Origin: Micromonospora sp. WMMD882
GTDB lineage: Bacteria > Actinomycetota > Actinomycetes > Mycobacteriales > Micromonosporaceae
Assembly (NCBI RefSeq): GCF_027497255.1
Contig: NZ_CP114903.1
Coordinates: forward strand, 4,402,001 to 4,466,000
Length of the DNA: 64,000 nt
Direction: 5' to 3'
Made by a program: the position numbers and the translations under genes. Under the pieces are notes generated by a model that saw nothing but the letters and a program-made list of their open reading frames with translations, was not told where the DNA came from and did not search any database. Positions 50,466-59,845 of this stretch are shown here, piece by piece. How positions within the stretch are numbered: position 1 is the first letter of the stretch; each line of letters opens with the position of its first letter.

Positions 50466-51944
50466 TCAGTCGATGGGCCAGGTGTGCACCGGCTCGTTGG
50501 TGCGCTGGAGCTCGGCGTACCGCTTGACCATGTGGTGCAGGGCGGCGCTGCGGTCCATGCCCCGGTGCCGCTCCGCCGCCCACACCGCCTCGGTCTGCCA
50601 GACCGCGCCGTTACGGCCGGTACGGCAACGCTGCTCGATGATCCCCAGCAGCCGGTCCCGTTCGGCCGGGTCGACGCCGAACCGGTCCAGCCCGGCCGCC
50701 GCCTTCGGCAGCAGCACGTCGAGGACCAGCCGACTCACCGGGACCTCGCCCAGCCGGGGCCAGTGCAGGACGGCGTCCATGCCCCGTCGGGCGGCGGCGT
50801 GGAAGTTCTCCTCGGCCGAGCTGAAGGTGAGCTGGCTCCAGATCGGCCGGTCGGACTCGGCGAGCGACCGGGCCAGCCCGAAGTAGAAGGCGGCGTTGGC
50901 GAGCATGTCGACCACGGTCGGCCCGGCCGGCAGCACCCGGTTCTCCACGCGCAGGTGCGGGCGGCCGTCCATGATGTCGTAGACCGGCCGGTTCCACCGG
51001 TAGACCGTCCCGTTGTGCAGACGCAACTCGCTGAGCTCGGGCACCCCGCCGGCGTGCAGCACGTCGACCGGGTCCTCGTCGTCGCAGATCGGCAGCAGTG
51101 GGGGGAAGTACCTGACGTTCTCCTCGAACAGGTCGAAGATCGAGGTGACCCAGCGTTCCCCGAACCACACCCGTGGGCGTACCCCCTGGGCCTTGAGCTC
51201 GTCGGGGCGGGTGTCGGTGGCCTGCTCGAACAGGGCGATCCGGGTCTCCGCCCAGAGCTGGCGGCCGTACAGGTAGGGGGAGTTCGCCCCCACCGCGACC
51301 TGGACCCCGGCGATGGCCTGGGAGGCGTTCCAGTAGTCGGCGAAGCTGTCCGGTGGCACCTGGAGGTGGAACTGGAGGCTGGTGCAGGCCGCCTCCGGGG
51401 CGATGGAGTCGGTGTGCGTCTGGAGGCGTTCGACGCCCCGGATGTCGAGTTCGATGTCCTCGCCACGGGCGCCCACGATCTGGTCGTTGAGCGCCCGGTA
51501 CCGCTCGTCGGTGGAGAGGTTGTCGGCCACCAGGTGCCGCTCGGTGAGGGTGGGCAGGATGCCGACCATGACGATGGTGGCGTCGAACCGGGCGGCCCGC
51601 TCGCCGGCCCGGTCGAGGCTGCCGATCAGGTCCTTCTGGTACCCGGTGAACCCGGATCCGCCGATCAGGCGGGGGTTGGCGTTCAGCTCCAGGTTGAACC
51701 GGCCCAGCTCGGTCTGGAACAGCGGGTCGGCGATAGCGGCGAGGACCTCCTCGTTCCGCATCGCCGGCTCCGCCGCCGAGTCGACCAGGTTGAGCTCGAT
51801 CTCCAGCCCGGTCATCGGACGGTCCGCGTCGAAGCCGAAGTCGTCGAGCATGAGCGCGAAGACGTCCAGACACCGCCGTACCTTCTGCCGGTAACGGATC
51901 CGGTCCTCTCGGGAGAAGGCGCCTGCTACGACGTCCCTACCCAT
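50466..51944 (-). CDS. glutamate-cysteine ligase family (GCS2) protein
   Basis: A 492-residue protein starts at ATG 51944 behind GGGAGGACAC. Active-site-like motifs of the GCS2 (PF04107) fold are MTGLEIELNLVDSAAEP, FNLELNANPRLIGGSGF, TSLQFHLQVPPDSFADYW, GANSPYLYGRQLWAETRIAL and HLRVENRVLPAGPTVVDML. The family joins Glu to an amino group using ATP. Actinomycetes lack glutathione, so this long form is probably not GshA, and its substrate is unknown. It stands alone and converges on the neighbour at 50434. Confidence 0.85.
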   Translation of the reverse strand: MGRDVVAGAFSREDRIRYRQKVRRCLDVFALMLDDFGFDADRPMTGLEIELNLVDSAAEPAMRNEEVLAAIADPLFQTELGRFNLELNANPRLIGGSGFTGYQKDLIGSLDRAGERAARFDATIVMVGILPTLTERHLVADNLSTDERYRALNDQIVGARGEDIELDIRGVERLQTHTDSIAPEAACTSLQFHLQVPPDSFADYWNASQAIAGVQVAVGANSPYLYGRQLWAETRIALFEQATDTRPDELKAQGVRPRVWFGERWVTSIFDLFEENVRYFPPLLPICDDEDPVDVLHAGGVPELSELRLHNGTVYRWNRPVYDIMDGRPHLRVENRVLPAGPTVVDMLANAAFYFGLARSLAESDRPIWSQLTFSSAEENFHAAARRGMDAVLHWPRLGEVPVSRLVLDVLLPKAAAGLDRFGVDPAERDRLLGIIEQRCRTGRNGAVWQTEAVWAAERHRGMDRSAALHHMVKRYAELQRTNEPVHTWPID

Positions 51945-52468
51945 GTGTCCTCCCGACACGAGGCGCGACCCGTCCGACCGGGCCCGGTCGGCGGCAGCGC
52001 GGATGGCGAAGTATTCCGTCAAGAGCGACAACCTCCGCAGAACCGGAGGCCGCGACGGTGGTCACCACCGGACGGCCACGACCCGGCGGGGGTGTGCCCA
52101 CCGCTTCCCTACCCCGTCGGTGGTGACGTGGCACCGGCCAGTGGCGAATGACTCGTGAGGTTTCGCACCGTTACCGCCGCTACTGTCGATCTTCCGGTAC
52201 GGCAACCCTACCGCCTGGCGACGCCTCCGGATCGGTAGCTGACCGTCCGCGCGGCGGGTCGTCGCGCCCGTGGTGGTCCTGCCCTCGATCCGCTTGTGCA
52301 TTTGGTCCAGCATGTAGGGGCAACAGGGGGGACAAAGAACGCACCGGTGGTCAACCGACAGGAGGCAAGCCTGGTCAGACCGTCATCGCTCCTGACTGAC
52401 CAATTAGTTTCTTAGTCAACTATTTCTTTAGGGAAATTCGTTACAACAATTACTGATAGGATGTGGGA
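51945..52468. other. 524-bp gap, AT-rich control region at its right end
   Basis: No gene is supported. The right end (52395-52460) is strikingly AT-rich for this DNA and contains TAGTT-N8-AACTA (52406-52423), a likely MarR self-operator, plus TAGGAT (52457-52462) seven bases before the MarR start codon. If that is the -10 box the message would be leaderless. Minus-strand elements at 52.1-52.3 kb resemble fragments of riboswitch motifs but do not form a known class. Confidence 0.4.
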
Positions 52469-53005
52469 GTGACCAAGAACGTCTTCGACGACCCCCGGAT
52501 CACCGCCGTCGGCCTCCTCGTCGAGGCGCACGCCGGCCTGTCGTCGCGGTTCGCCACCCAGTACGAGGAGCACGGACTCTCCCCGGTCGAGTTCGAGGTG
52601 CTCACCCGGCTCGCCCGGTCCCCCGGAAACCAGCTACGCATGACCGACCTGGCCGCCCAGACCTCGCTGTCGACGAGCGGCGTGACCCGGGTGGTGGACC
52701 GGATGGAGCGGGACGGGCTGCTCTGCCGCCGGGCCTGCCCCTCCGACCGGCGCAGCTCCTACGCCGTGGTCACCCGGTCCGGCCTGGACCGGCTCAACGA
52801 GACCCTGCCCGGGCACCTGACGATCATCGAGCAGTGGTTCACCGGGCAACTCGAGCCGGCCGAGCTGGACGCTCTCCTGGTCGCCCTGCGCAGGGTCCGC
52901 GACGCCGTGCACCCCGGCGCCACGGCGGGCAGCCAGCACCAGGCGCCCACGGACGACACGTCGACGGAAGGGGGGCCCGCTGTCCGACCGGTCCGGAAAC
53001 GCTGA
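52469..53005 (+). CDS. MarR family transcriptional regulator
   Basis: This 178-residue protein starts at GTG 52469. The winged helix spans residues 25-110: YEEHGLSPVEFEVLTRLARS, LRMTDLAAQTSLSTSGVTRV and VDRMERDGLLCRRACPSDRR followed by SYAVVT (wing). The C-terminus is extended and charged. MarR proteins are ligand-released repressors. The AT-rich inverted repeats directly upstream suggest autoregulation. The nearest other gene is the divergent GCS2-family ligase (500 bp away), a possible target. Confidence 0.92.
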   Translation: MTKNVFDDPRITAVGLLVEAHAGLSSRFATQYEEHGLSPVEFEVLTRLARSPGNQLRMTDLAAQTSLSTSGVTRVVDRMERDGLLCRRACPSDRRSSYAVVTRSGLDRLNETLPGHLTIIEQWFTGQLEPAELDALLVALRRVRDAVHPGATAGSQHQAPTDDTSTEGGPAVRPVRKR

Positions 53006-53165
53006 TCGGTGACAACGCCGGCAGTCGATCGGTGCCCTGGGGGAGAGCGCACCGGCAGAACGACCGGCAGAACTGACCGACGCATACCATTTTCCCGACT
53101 ATTCAGGCAATAGCGCCGGCACGCCGTCGCTAATCTTTGTTTCAGCGGGGACACCGGGGGGTGAC

Positions 53166-53218
53166 GGCGCGAGCGATGAGCGAGGGGTAGCACCGTAGGG
53201 GGCTTCTTCGCTCGCGCC
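53166..53218. terminator. 11-bp inverted repeat terminator between convergent genes
   Basis: GGCGCGAGCGA (53166-53176) and TCGCTCGCGCC (53208-53218) are exact complements, in the 290-bp gap between marR and the large regulator. The rest of that gap is featureless. Confidence 0.6.
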
Positions 53219-53296
53219 TTCCCGGGCTGACCGCGGTCGGCCCCGCCCCGCCGGCAGCGCCGTCCGGGCGTGCCGCCGGGTCAGCGCGGCCAGCCG

Positions 53297-55870
53297 TCAC
53301 CGCCGTCCGGCCGTCAGCGCGTACAGCAGCGCCTCCTCCTGTGGCAGCAGCCGAATCCCGTCCTCCCGGCAGACCCGGTCGAGCCGGTCCAGCAGGGCGC
53401 CGTCCCCGGTGCTCGCCGTCATGCCGACCAGCGCCTCCACGACATCCCGTCGCCCCCGGCAGGTCGCCTCGGCCGCCGCCGCGAACCACTCCGCCGCCAC
53501 CTCCCGGTCCCCCCGGTGCAGGGCGACGGTCGCCTCCAGCAACGCGCACAGCCCGTCCTCGGCGCGATCCGGTCCGTGCTCCGCGGGGATCGTCGCCCGC
53601 AACTCGGCCAGCACCTCGGCCGCCTCCCCGAACCGCCCGGCCTGCGCGAGCGCCAACCCCACCGTGCCGAGCGCCCGACGGCGGGGACCGGAGTCGCCCA
53701 GGCCGGCGAGCGCGGTCACCGCCCGGCGGCCATGCTCGACCGCGTCGGCGTACCAGCCCTCCAGCCGGGCCACCTCCGCCAGATCCGCCCGGGCCAGCGC
53801 CCTGATCCGCGGCTCCCCGCACTGACTGGCCAGCCGGTCGACCGAGGCCAGCCGACGCCGGGCGGCGGCCAGCTCGCCCGAGCGGACGTCGTGCCAGGTC
53901 AGACTGCGCTGGAAGACCGCGGTGTCCCGGACCCGGCCGTGCCGGCGGGCCGCCGCCAACCCGGTCTCCGCCTGCTCGCGGGCCTCCTCGTGCGCGCCCA
54001 CGCTGATCAGGAGCGCGCAGAGCACGCCCCGCGCGTCGAGCTCGCCGGCCAGGTCACCGAGCCGCCGGAACTCGGCGAGCGCCCGGCGGGCCGTCGCGAC
54101 CTCCGCCGTCGGGCCGCCGTGCACCGCCGACAACCGGGCCAGGCCGAGCTGCGCGGTGGCCCGTACCGCCGGGGCGGCGTCGACGGTACGCGGATCGTCC
54201 AGCAGCCGACGCAGCCACTGCCGTCCCGCCCCGTCCCGGCCACGCAGCCGCAACCAGCGGGACAGTCCGGCGGCCAGCCGCAGCGCGGTGTGCGGGTCGT
54301 CGCCGGCGGCATGGGTGATCGCCGCCAGGATGTCGCTGGTCAACTCGTCCAACCGGTGCAGCGCGCCGGGCAGGTTCGGGCCGGTCAGCTCCGGCTCGGT
54401 ACGGGCGACCAGCCGGGCCACGATCTCCGCGTGCCGGCGGCGGACGCAGGTCTCCTCACCGGCGGCCACCATCCGCTCGCTGGCGAATTCCTGCACCGCG
54501 TCGAGCAGCCGGAACCGGAGCGGACCGGTGCCCCGCACGCTCAGCAGGCCGAGTTCGAGCAGCCGGTCCAGCAGCGGCACCGGATCGCCCAGCGGCTCCG
54601 CGCCGTCACCGGCGAGCATCTCCTCCGCCAACCCCACCGACCAGCGGTTCCGGAAGGCGGCGAGCCGGCGCAACGCCGCCTGCTCGTCCGGGCCGAGCAG
54701 GCGGTAACTGGTGGCGACCGCCTCCCGCAGGGTCACCGCCGCCGCCTCCCGGTGCGCCGGTGGGGCCAGGTCGAGGACCCGGTGGCCGTACCGGTCCAGC
54801 AGCTCGTTGAGGTCAAGGATCCGGCCCCGGGCGGCCATCAGCTCGATGGCCAGCGGCAGGCCGCCGAGCCGACGGACCAGCGCGGCGAGGGCGGGCAGCT
54901 CCTCCGGGGCGGGCGGCTCCCGCCGCACCTGGGCCAGCCGGGCCATGAACAGTCGGGCCGCAGGATAGCGGACCAGCACGTCCGGGTCGCGGTCACAGAC
55001 GTCGTCCGGGGGCGCGTCGAGCGGCGGCACCGGCCAGACCCGTTCGCCGGGCAACCCGACCGGGTGCCGTCCGGTGGCGAGCACCCGCAGCTCGGGCAGG
55101 CGTCGGGTCAACTGGTCCAGGGCCTCGGCCACCGCGTCCGGCGCCCGTTCCACGGCGTCGACGAGCAGCAACGCCGGGGTGCCGTGCAGCCGGGTGACGA
55201 GTTCCGCCGGCCCGGTGGCCCCGAAGACCGCCGCCGCGGCGGAGAGCACGCACCCGGCGTCGGACCCCTCACCGACCAGCACCCCGGCGGTCCCGCCGGG
55301 ATACCGTTCGGCCGCCTGCCGGGTGACCGCCAGGGCGAGCGCCGACTTGCCGACCCCGGCCAGCCCCACCAGGCTGACCACCGGCGCGACCCGGTCCCCG
55401 GCCAACAGCCGGGACAGCTCGGCCCGGTCGTGGTCGCGGCCGATCAGCTCGACCGGAGGCGGCAGGTCCACCGAGAACCCCGAGGCCACCGTAACCGGCT
55501 CGGCGCCCTCGCTTCCGGAGCGCGCCACCGGCACCGCCCCGGCACCCTCGTTCCCGGAACGGGCCACCGGCACCGCCCCGGCGGACGGCTCGTCGGACGG
55601 CGACGCCGGCAACCGCCCCCGGGCGGCGGCCAGGAAGGTGCGCCGGATCGCTCCGGTCAGGTCGAGCGCGTCGGCGAGCAGGTCCACCGTGGTGCGCTGC
55701 GGACGGGACGCCCGGCCGCGTTCGAGGTCACGGACGGTCCGCACGCCGATGCCGGCCCGCGCCGCCAACTCGGCCTGAGTGAGGCCGGCGGCGAGCCGGT
55801 GCCCGCGCAGCAGCGCCGACAACCCGGCCCTGCTCCCCGAACTCCGCGAACCGTCATGATCCGGAGTCAT
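53297..55870 (-). CDS. STAND-type regulator: XRE helix-turn-helix, NTPase, TPR
   Basis: This 857-residue protein starts at ATG 55870. Residues about 12-70 are an XRE domain (LLRGHRLAAGLTQAELAARA, GIGVRTVRDLERGRASRPQR). After a linker with a tandem (GAVPVARSG) repeat comes an NB-ARC-like NTPase: P-loop VGLAGVGKSALALAVT, Walker-B-like ALLLVDAVERAP, then LPLAIELMAARGRIL. Residues 500-857 are helical repeats (TPR-like). Such proteins act as switches that oligomerise on a signal, in development, secondary metabolism or phage defence. No effector domain other than the DNA-binding one is present, so it is probably a transcription factor. No obvious target is adjacent. Confidence 0.87.
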   Translation of the reverse strand: MTPDHDGSRSSGSRAGLSALLRGHRLAAGLTQAELAARAGIGVRTVRDLERGRASRPQRTTVDLLADALDLTGAIRRTFLAAARGRLPASPSDEPSAGAVPVARSGNEGAGAVPVARSGSEGAEPVTVASGFSVDLPPPVELIGRDHDRAELSRLLAGDRVAPVVSLVGLAGVGKSALALAVTRQAAERYPGGTAGVLVGEGSDAGCVLSAAAAVFGATGPAELVTRLHGTPALLLVDAVERAPDAVAEALDQLTRRLPELRVLATGRHPVGLPGERVWPVPPLDAPPDDVCDRDPDVLVRYPAARLFMARLAQVRREPPAPEELPALAALVRRLGGLPLAIELMAARGRILDLNELLDRYGHRVLDLAPPAHREAAAVTLREAVATSYRLLGPDEQAALRRLAAFRNRWSVGLAEEMLAGDGAEPLGDPVPLLDRLLELGLLSVRGTGPLRFRLLDAVQEFASERMVAAGEETCVRRRHAEIVARLVARTEPELTGPNLPGALHRLDELTSDILAAITHAAGDDPHTALRLAAGLSRWLRLRGRDGAGRQWLRRLLDDPRTVDAAPAVRATAQLGLARLSAVHGGPTAEVATARRALAEFRRLGDLAGELDARGVLCALLISVGAHEEAREQAETGLAAARRHGRVRDTAVFQRSLTWHDVRSGELAAARRRLASVDRLASQCGEPRIRALARADLAEVARLEGWYADAVEHGRRAVTALAGLGDSGPRRRALGTVGLALAQAGRFGEAAEVLAELRATIPAEHGPDRAEDGLCALLEATVALHRGDREVAAEWFAAAAEATCRGRRDVVEALVGMTASTGDGALLDRLDRVCREDGIRLLPQEEALLYALTAGRR

Positions 55871-56006
55871 GGGCAGGAAGCGTACGGACCGGGTGCGACG
55901 TTCGGCAGCCGAGCGTCGGGCTAACGACGATACGCTGCGCGATATCCGACAGTCGACAGTGGTCGGCCGAATCGGCGGCGACAATGCGCCGCGCTACGAC
56001 GCCCGC

Positions 56007-57161
56007 TCACATCCCCAGGTCACGCGCGATGATCATGCGCTGCACCTCGCTGGTGCCCTCGCCGATCTCCAGGATCTTGCTGTCCCGCCAGAACCGGGCC
56101 ACCGGGTACTCGTTCATGAAGCCGTACCCGCCGTGGATCTGGGTGGCCTCCCGGGCGTTGTCCACCGCGACCGTGCTGGCGTGCAACTTGGCGATCGCGG
56201 CCTGCCGCTTGAACGGCTCACCGGCGAGCATCCGCGCCGCCGCGTCGTGGTACGCCAGCCGGGCGGTGTGCGCCCGCAACTCCATGTCCGCGATCTTGAA
56301 CTGGATCGCCTGGTAGTTGCCGATCGGTTGGCCGAAGGCGTGGCGCTCCTTCGCGTACCTGACCGACTCGTCGACGCAGCCCTGGGCGAGACCGACGGCC
56401 AGCGCGGCGATGGCGATCCGCCCCTCGTCGAGGATCCGCAGGAACTGCGCGAAGCCGCGGCCCCGCTCGCCGAGCAGGTTCTCCGCCGGCACCCGGCAGT
56501 CGTCGAAGGACAGCTCGTGGGTGTCCGACGCGTTCCAGCCGACCTTGGAGTACCCCGGCGCGACGGTGAAGCCGGGCGTGCCGGACGGCACCACGATCGT
56601 CGACAGCTCCTTCGTGCCGTCCGGTCGGACGCCGGTGACCGCGGTGACGGTGACCAGGCTGGTGATGTCGGTGCCGGAGTTGGTGATGAACGCCTTCGAG
56701 CCGTTGATCACCCACTCGCCTGTCGACTCGTCCAGCACGGCGCGGGTCTGGGTGCCGCCCGCGTCCGAGCCGAAGCCCGGCTCGGTCAACCCGAACGCCG
56801 CCAGCGCCTCGCCGCTGACCAGCTTGGGCAGCCAACGCGCCCGCTGATCCGGGGTGCCGAACCGGTAGATCGGCATCGCGCCCAGCGAGACCGCCGCCTC
56901 CAGGGTGATCGCCACGCTGGAGTCGACCCGGGCCAGCTCCTCCAGGGCGAGACAGAGCGCGAAGTAGTCGCCGCCCATCCCGCCGTGCTCCTCCGGAAAG
57001 GGCAGCCCGAACAGCCCCATCCTGCCCATCTGACGGACGATCCCGTACGGGAAGGTGTGCTGCTCGTAGTGCTCGGCGATGACCGGGGCGATCACCTGCC
57101 GGGCGAAGTCCCGGACGCTGGAGCGCAGCGCCTCCTGTTCCTCGGTGAGCCGGAAGTCCAT
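56007..57161 (-). CDS. acyl-CoA dehydrogenase (isovaleryl-CoA type likely)
   Basis: A 384-residue flavoenzyme starts at ATG 57161 (AGGAGGAACCCG). Motifs: FGLTEPGFGSDAGGTQTRAV (FAD and substrate loop), WVINGSKAFITNSGTDITSL, ERGRGFAQFLRILDEGRIAI, YAKERHAFGQPIGNYQAIQF and the C-terminal IHGGYGFMNEYPVARFWRDS, then KILEIGEGTSEVQRMIIARD. It oxidises acyl-CoA to enoyl-CoA with electrons passing to ETF. Operon context with a carboxyltransferase and HMG-CoA lyase suggests isovaleryl-CoA in leucine breakdown. Confidence 0.92.
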   Translation of the reverse strand: MDFRLTEEQEALRSSVRDFARQVIAPVIAEHYEQHTFPYGIVRQMGRMGLFGLPFPEEHGGMGGDYFALCLALEELARVDSSVAITLEAAVSLGAMPIYRFGTPDQRARWLPKLVSGEALAAFGLTEPGFGSDAGGTQTRAVLDESTGEWVINGSKAFITNSGTDITSLVTVTAVTGVRPDGTKELSTIVVPSGTPGFTVAPGYSKVGWNASDTHELSFDDCRVPAENLLGERGRGFAQFLRILDEGRIAIAALAVGLAQGCVDESVRYAKERHAFGQPIGNYQAIQFKIADMELRAHTARLAYHDAAARMLAGEPFKRQAAIAKLHASTVAVDNAREATQIHGGYGFMNEYPVARFWRDSKILEIGEGTSEVQRMIIARDLGM

Positions 57162-57267
57162 CGGGTTCCTCCTGTGTGGACGGGCCGCCGGACGCTCGTG
57201 ACGCCGGGACGGCTCGGTAGACGCGACGGCCACGGTGGGCCGCGTGACCTGGGTCGGGGCCGGCGGC

Positions 57268-58800
57268 TCAGACCGGGGTGACGCCGTGCCGCCGCCGGGA
57301 GAAGTGCCGCTCCCTGCCCCGCGCGGCGGCGAACCGGCGGACCAGCTCCGCCCGCAGTTGGCGCGGCTCGACGATCGCGTCGACGACGAGCTCGCTGGCG
57401 AGCCGGACCACGTCGATGTCCCGCTCGTACTCCGCCCGCTTCGCGGCGACGAAAGCGGCCCGCTCGGCCTCGTCGGCGATGGCGGCGATCTTGTTGGCGT
57501 AGACCGCGTTGACCGCCGCCTCCGCCCCCATCACCGCGATCTTCGCGGTGGGCAGGGCGATCGTCGCGTCCGGCTCGAAGCCGGGCCCGGCCATCGCGTA
57601 GAGACCCGCGCCGTACGCCTTGCGCACCACCACGCAGATCTTCGGTACGGTCGCCTCGGAGATCGCCGTGATCATCTTCGCGCCGTGCCGGATGATGCCC
57701 TGCTTCTCCACCGCGCTGCCGACCATGAACCCGGGCACGTCCGACAGGAACAGCAGCGGCACGTTGAACGCGTCACAGAGCTGCACGAACCGGGTCGCCT
57801 TGTCGGCCGAGTCGACGAAGAGCACCCCGCCCTTGAACATCGAGTTGTTGCCGACCACCCCGACGACCTGGCCGTCCAGCCGACCGAAGCCGATGGTCAG
57901 CTCCTTCGCCCAGAGCGCCTGGATCTCGAAGAAGCTGCCCTCGTCGAGCAGCCCCTTGGCGTACCGTCGCATGTCGAACGCCTGCCGCTCGCTGGCCGGG
58001 ACCAGCGCGGCCAGGTCGACCTTCTCGGGCGCGGGCTTCGCCTCGGCGGCCGGCGGCATCTCGGTCCAGTTGGCCGGCAGGTAGGACAGGTAGGTCCGCA
58101 CCACGTCGAGCGCGTCGGTCTCGGTCTTGCAGAGGAAGTGGCCCACGCCGGACTCGGCGCAGTGCACCCGGGCCCCGCCCATCGCCTCCAGCGTGGTCTT
58201 CTCGCCGGTGACCATCTCGACCATCCGGTCCGAGCCGAGGTACATGCTGGCGTTGCCCTCGACCATCGCCACCACGTCGCAGAACGCCGGAATGTACGCG
58301 CCACCGGCGGCGCTCGGCCCGAAGAGCGCGCACACCTGGGGGATCGCCCCGGAGGCGCGGACCTGGTTCCAGAAGATCTTCCCGGCCCCGCGTCGGCCGG
58401 GGAACAGGTCCACCTGGTCGGTGATCCGCGCCCCGGCCGAGTCGACCAGGTACACCATCGGCACGCCTGTCGAGTACGCCCGCTCGATGACCCGGATGAT
58501 CTTCTCGACGGTACGCGCGCCCCAGCTTCCGGCCTTGACCGTGGAGTCGTTCGCCATCAGGCAGACCTGCCGGCCGTCGATGGTCGCGACGCCGGTGACC
58601 ACGCCGTCGGCGGGCAGCCCGTCGGCCAGCGCGTTGGCGTAGAGCCCGTCCTCGACGAAGGACCCCTCGTCCACCAGCAGCGCGACCCGTTCCCGGGCGA
58701 AGAGCTTGCCCTTGGCGGCGTTCGCCGCGTGGTACTTGTCCGCGCCACCGGCCCAGGCGCGCTTGCGGAGCTGCTCCAGTGCCTCACCGTCGAGCGTCAC
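57268..58800 (-). CDS. acyl-CoA carboxylase carboxyltransferase (beta) subunit, methylcrotonyl-CoA type
   Basis: This 510-residue protein starts at GTG 58800 (GAGGGGG upstream); a GTG 18 bases earlier is less well placed. The two crotonase-like halves are clear: DGLPADGVVTGVATIDGRQV, VYLVDSAGARITDQVDLFPG, GPSAAGGAYIPAFCDVVAMV, then LFLSDVPGFMVGSAVEKQGI and KAYGAGLYAMAGPGFEPD. Sequence and neighbours fit the MCC beta subunit, which carboxylates 3-methylcrotonyl-CoA with biotin from the alpha subunit. The biotin carboxylase gene is 3.5 kb upstream rather than adjacent. A palindrome (58826-58835) sits in the promoter. Confidence 0.92.
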   Translation of the reverse strand: MTLDGEALEQLRKRAWAGGADKYHAANAAKGKLFARERVALLVDEGSFVEDGLYANALADGLPADGVVTGVATIDGRQVCLMANDSTVKAGSWGARTVEKIIRVIERAYSTGVPMVYLVDSAGARITDQVDLFPGRRGAGKIFWNQVRASGAIPQVCALFGPSAAGGAYIPAFCDVVAMVEGNASMYLGSDRMVEMVTGEKTTLEAMGGARVHCAESGVGHFLCKTETDALDVVRTYLSYLPANWTEMPPAAEAKPAPEKVDLAALVPASERQAFDMRRYAKGLLDEGSFFEIQALWAKELTIGFGRLDGQVVGVVGNNSMFKGGVLFVDSADKATRFVQLCDAFNVPLLFLSDVPGFMVGSAVEKQGIIRHGAKMITAISEATVPKICVVVRKAYGAGLYAMAGPGFEPDATIALPTAKIAVMGAEAAVNAVYANKIAAIADEAERAAFVAAKRAEYERDIDVVRLASELVVDAIVEPRQLRAELVRRFAAARGRERHFSRRRHGVTPV

Positions 58801-58825
58801 ACCGACCCCCTCACCCACCGACCTG

Positions 58826-58835
58826 AACGATCGTT
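58826..58835. promoter_or_regulatory. AACGATCGTT palindrome, candidate TetR operator
   Basis: A perfect 10-bp palindrome within CTGAACGATCGTTAGG lies 26 bp upstream of the carboxyltransferase start. The TetR gene at the right edge of the window is a candidate binder. No second exact copy was noticed in the window. Confidence 0.5.
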
Positions 58836-58919
58836 AGGGTAACCGATCCGTGCTTTCCGGGGTAGCGAAGGGCCCGGCCAGGACCTGTGTCGAAGTCCTC
58901 GGTCGAGAGTCCAGGGGCC

Positions 58920-59837
58920 CTAGGCCCGGGGGGTGAGCCGGCTGCGCGGACCGGCCCGCAGCACGCCGGAGGGGAGCTGACGGCCGACGAGCTGCTCGGC
59001 CAGCTCCGCCGCCGCCAGCAGCGCCGGCAGGTCGATGCCGGTGTCGACGCCCATGTCGTGCAGCATGTGCACGGCCTCCTCGGTGGCCAGGTTGCCGCTC
59101 GCCCCCGGCGCGTACGGGCAGCCGCCCAGCCCGCCGACGCTGGCGTCGAACTCGGTGACGCCCAACTCCAGCGCGGTCAACACGTTCGCCAACGCGGTGC
59201 CCCGGGTGTTGTGGAAGTGCAGCAGCACCGGGACGCTCGCGTTCCGGTCCCGTACCTCGGTCAGCAGCTCGCGCACCCGACGCGGGGTGCCCATGCCGGT
59301 CGTGTCGCCGAACGCCACCCGGTCCGCGCCGTCCCGCACCACCCGGTCGACGATCCCGGCCACCCGGCGCGGGTCCACGTCCCCCTCGTACGGGCAGCCG
59401 AAGCTGGTCGCCACGATCACCTCGACCCGGGCGCCCGCGCCGTGCAGCAGGTCGATCAGCTCGGCGATGTCGTCGAGCGACTCGTCGGTGGACCGGTTGA
59501 CGTTGCGCCGGTTGTGCGTGTCGCTCGCCGACACCACCACCTCGATCTCGGTGAAGCCGGCGGCCAGGGCCCGCTGCGCGCCCCGCGTGTTCGGCACCAG
59601 AGCCGAGTAGCGAACCCCGTCGACCCGCCGCGTCCGCCGCCACACCTCGTCGGCGTCGGCCATCTGCGGAATCGCCTTCGGGTGCACGAACGAGACCGCC
59701 TCGATCCGGCGCACACCGGTATCGGAGAGCGCGTCGAGCAGCCGCACCTTCGCGTCGGTCGGGATCGGCTCCTCGTTCTGGAGGCCGTCCCGCGGCCCGA
59801 CCTCACGGATCGACACGGTGTCTGGCAGCTGGGTCAT
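58920..59837 (-). CDS. hydroxymethylglutaryl-CoA lyase
   Basis: A 305-residue TIM-barrel enzyme. The metal/substrate site is REVGPRDGLQNEEPIPT, and other HMGL-family elements are IEAVSFVHPKAIPQMADA, HNRRNVNRSTDESLDDIAEL, FGDTTGMGTPRRV, HFHNTRGTALANVLTAL and GLGGCPYAPGASGNLATEE with the catalytic Cys. The enzyme splits HMG-CoA into acetyl-CoA and acetoacetate, the last step of leucine degradation. It lies 120 bp upstream of the carboxyltransferase, separated by the palindromic promoter region. Confidence 0.93.
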   Translation of the reverse strand: MTQLPDTVSIREVGPRDGLQNEEPIPTDAKVRLLDALSDTGVRRIEAVSFVHPKAIPQMADADEVWRRTRRVDGVRYSALVPNTRGAQRALAAGFTEIEVVVSASDTHNRRNVNRSTDESLDDIAELIDLLHGAGARVEVIVATSFGCPYEGDVDPRRVAGIVDRVVRDGADRVAFGDTTGMGTPRRVRELLTEVRDRNASVPVLLHFHNTRGTALANVLTALELGVTEFDASVGGLGGCPYAPGASGNLATEEAVHMLHDMGVDTGIDLPALLAAAELAEQLVGRQLPSGVLRAGPRSRLTPRA

Positions 59838-59845
59838 CGGTCACC

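Noticed and set aside
52090..52330. Riboswitch-like fragments on the minus strand (GGTCAGCTACCG, GCCACTGG, GGTAGGGTTGCC)
   Set aside because: They recall parts of c-di-AMP and cobalamin riboswitches, but the order and remaining conserved blocks are missing and the downstream minus gene starts within or beyond them. A covariance-model search (Rfam) would settle it.
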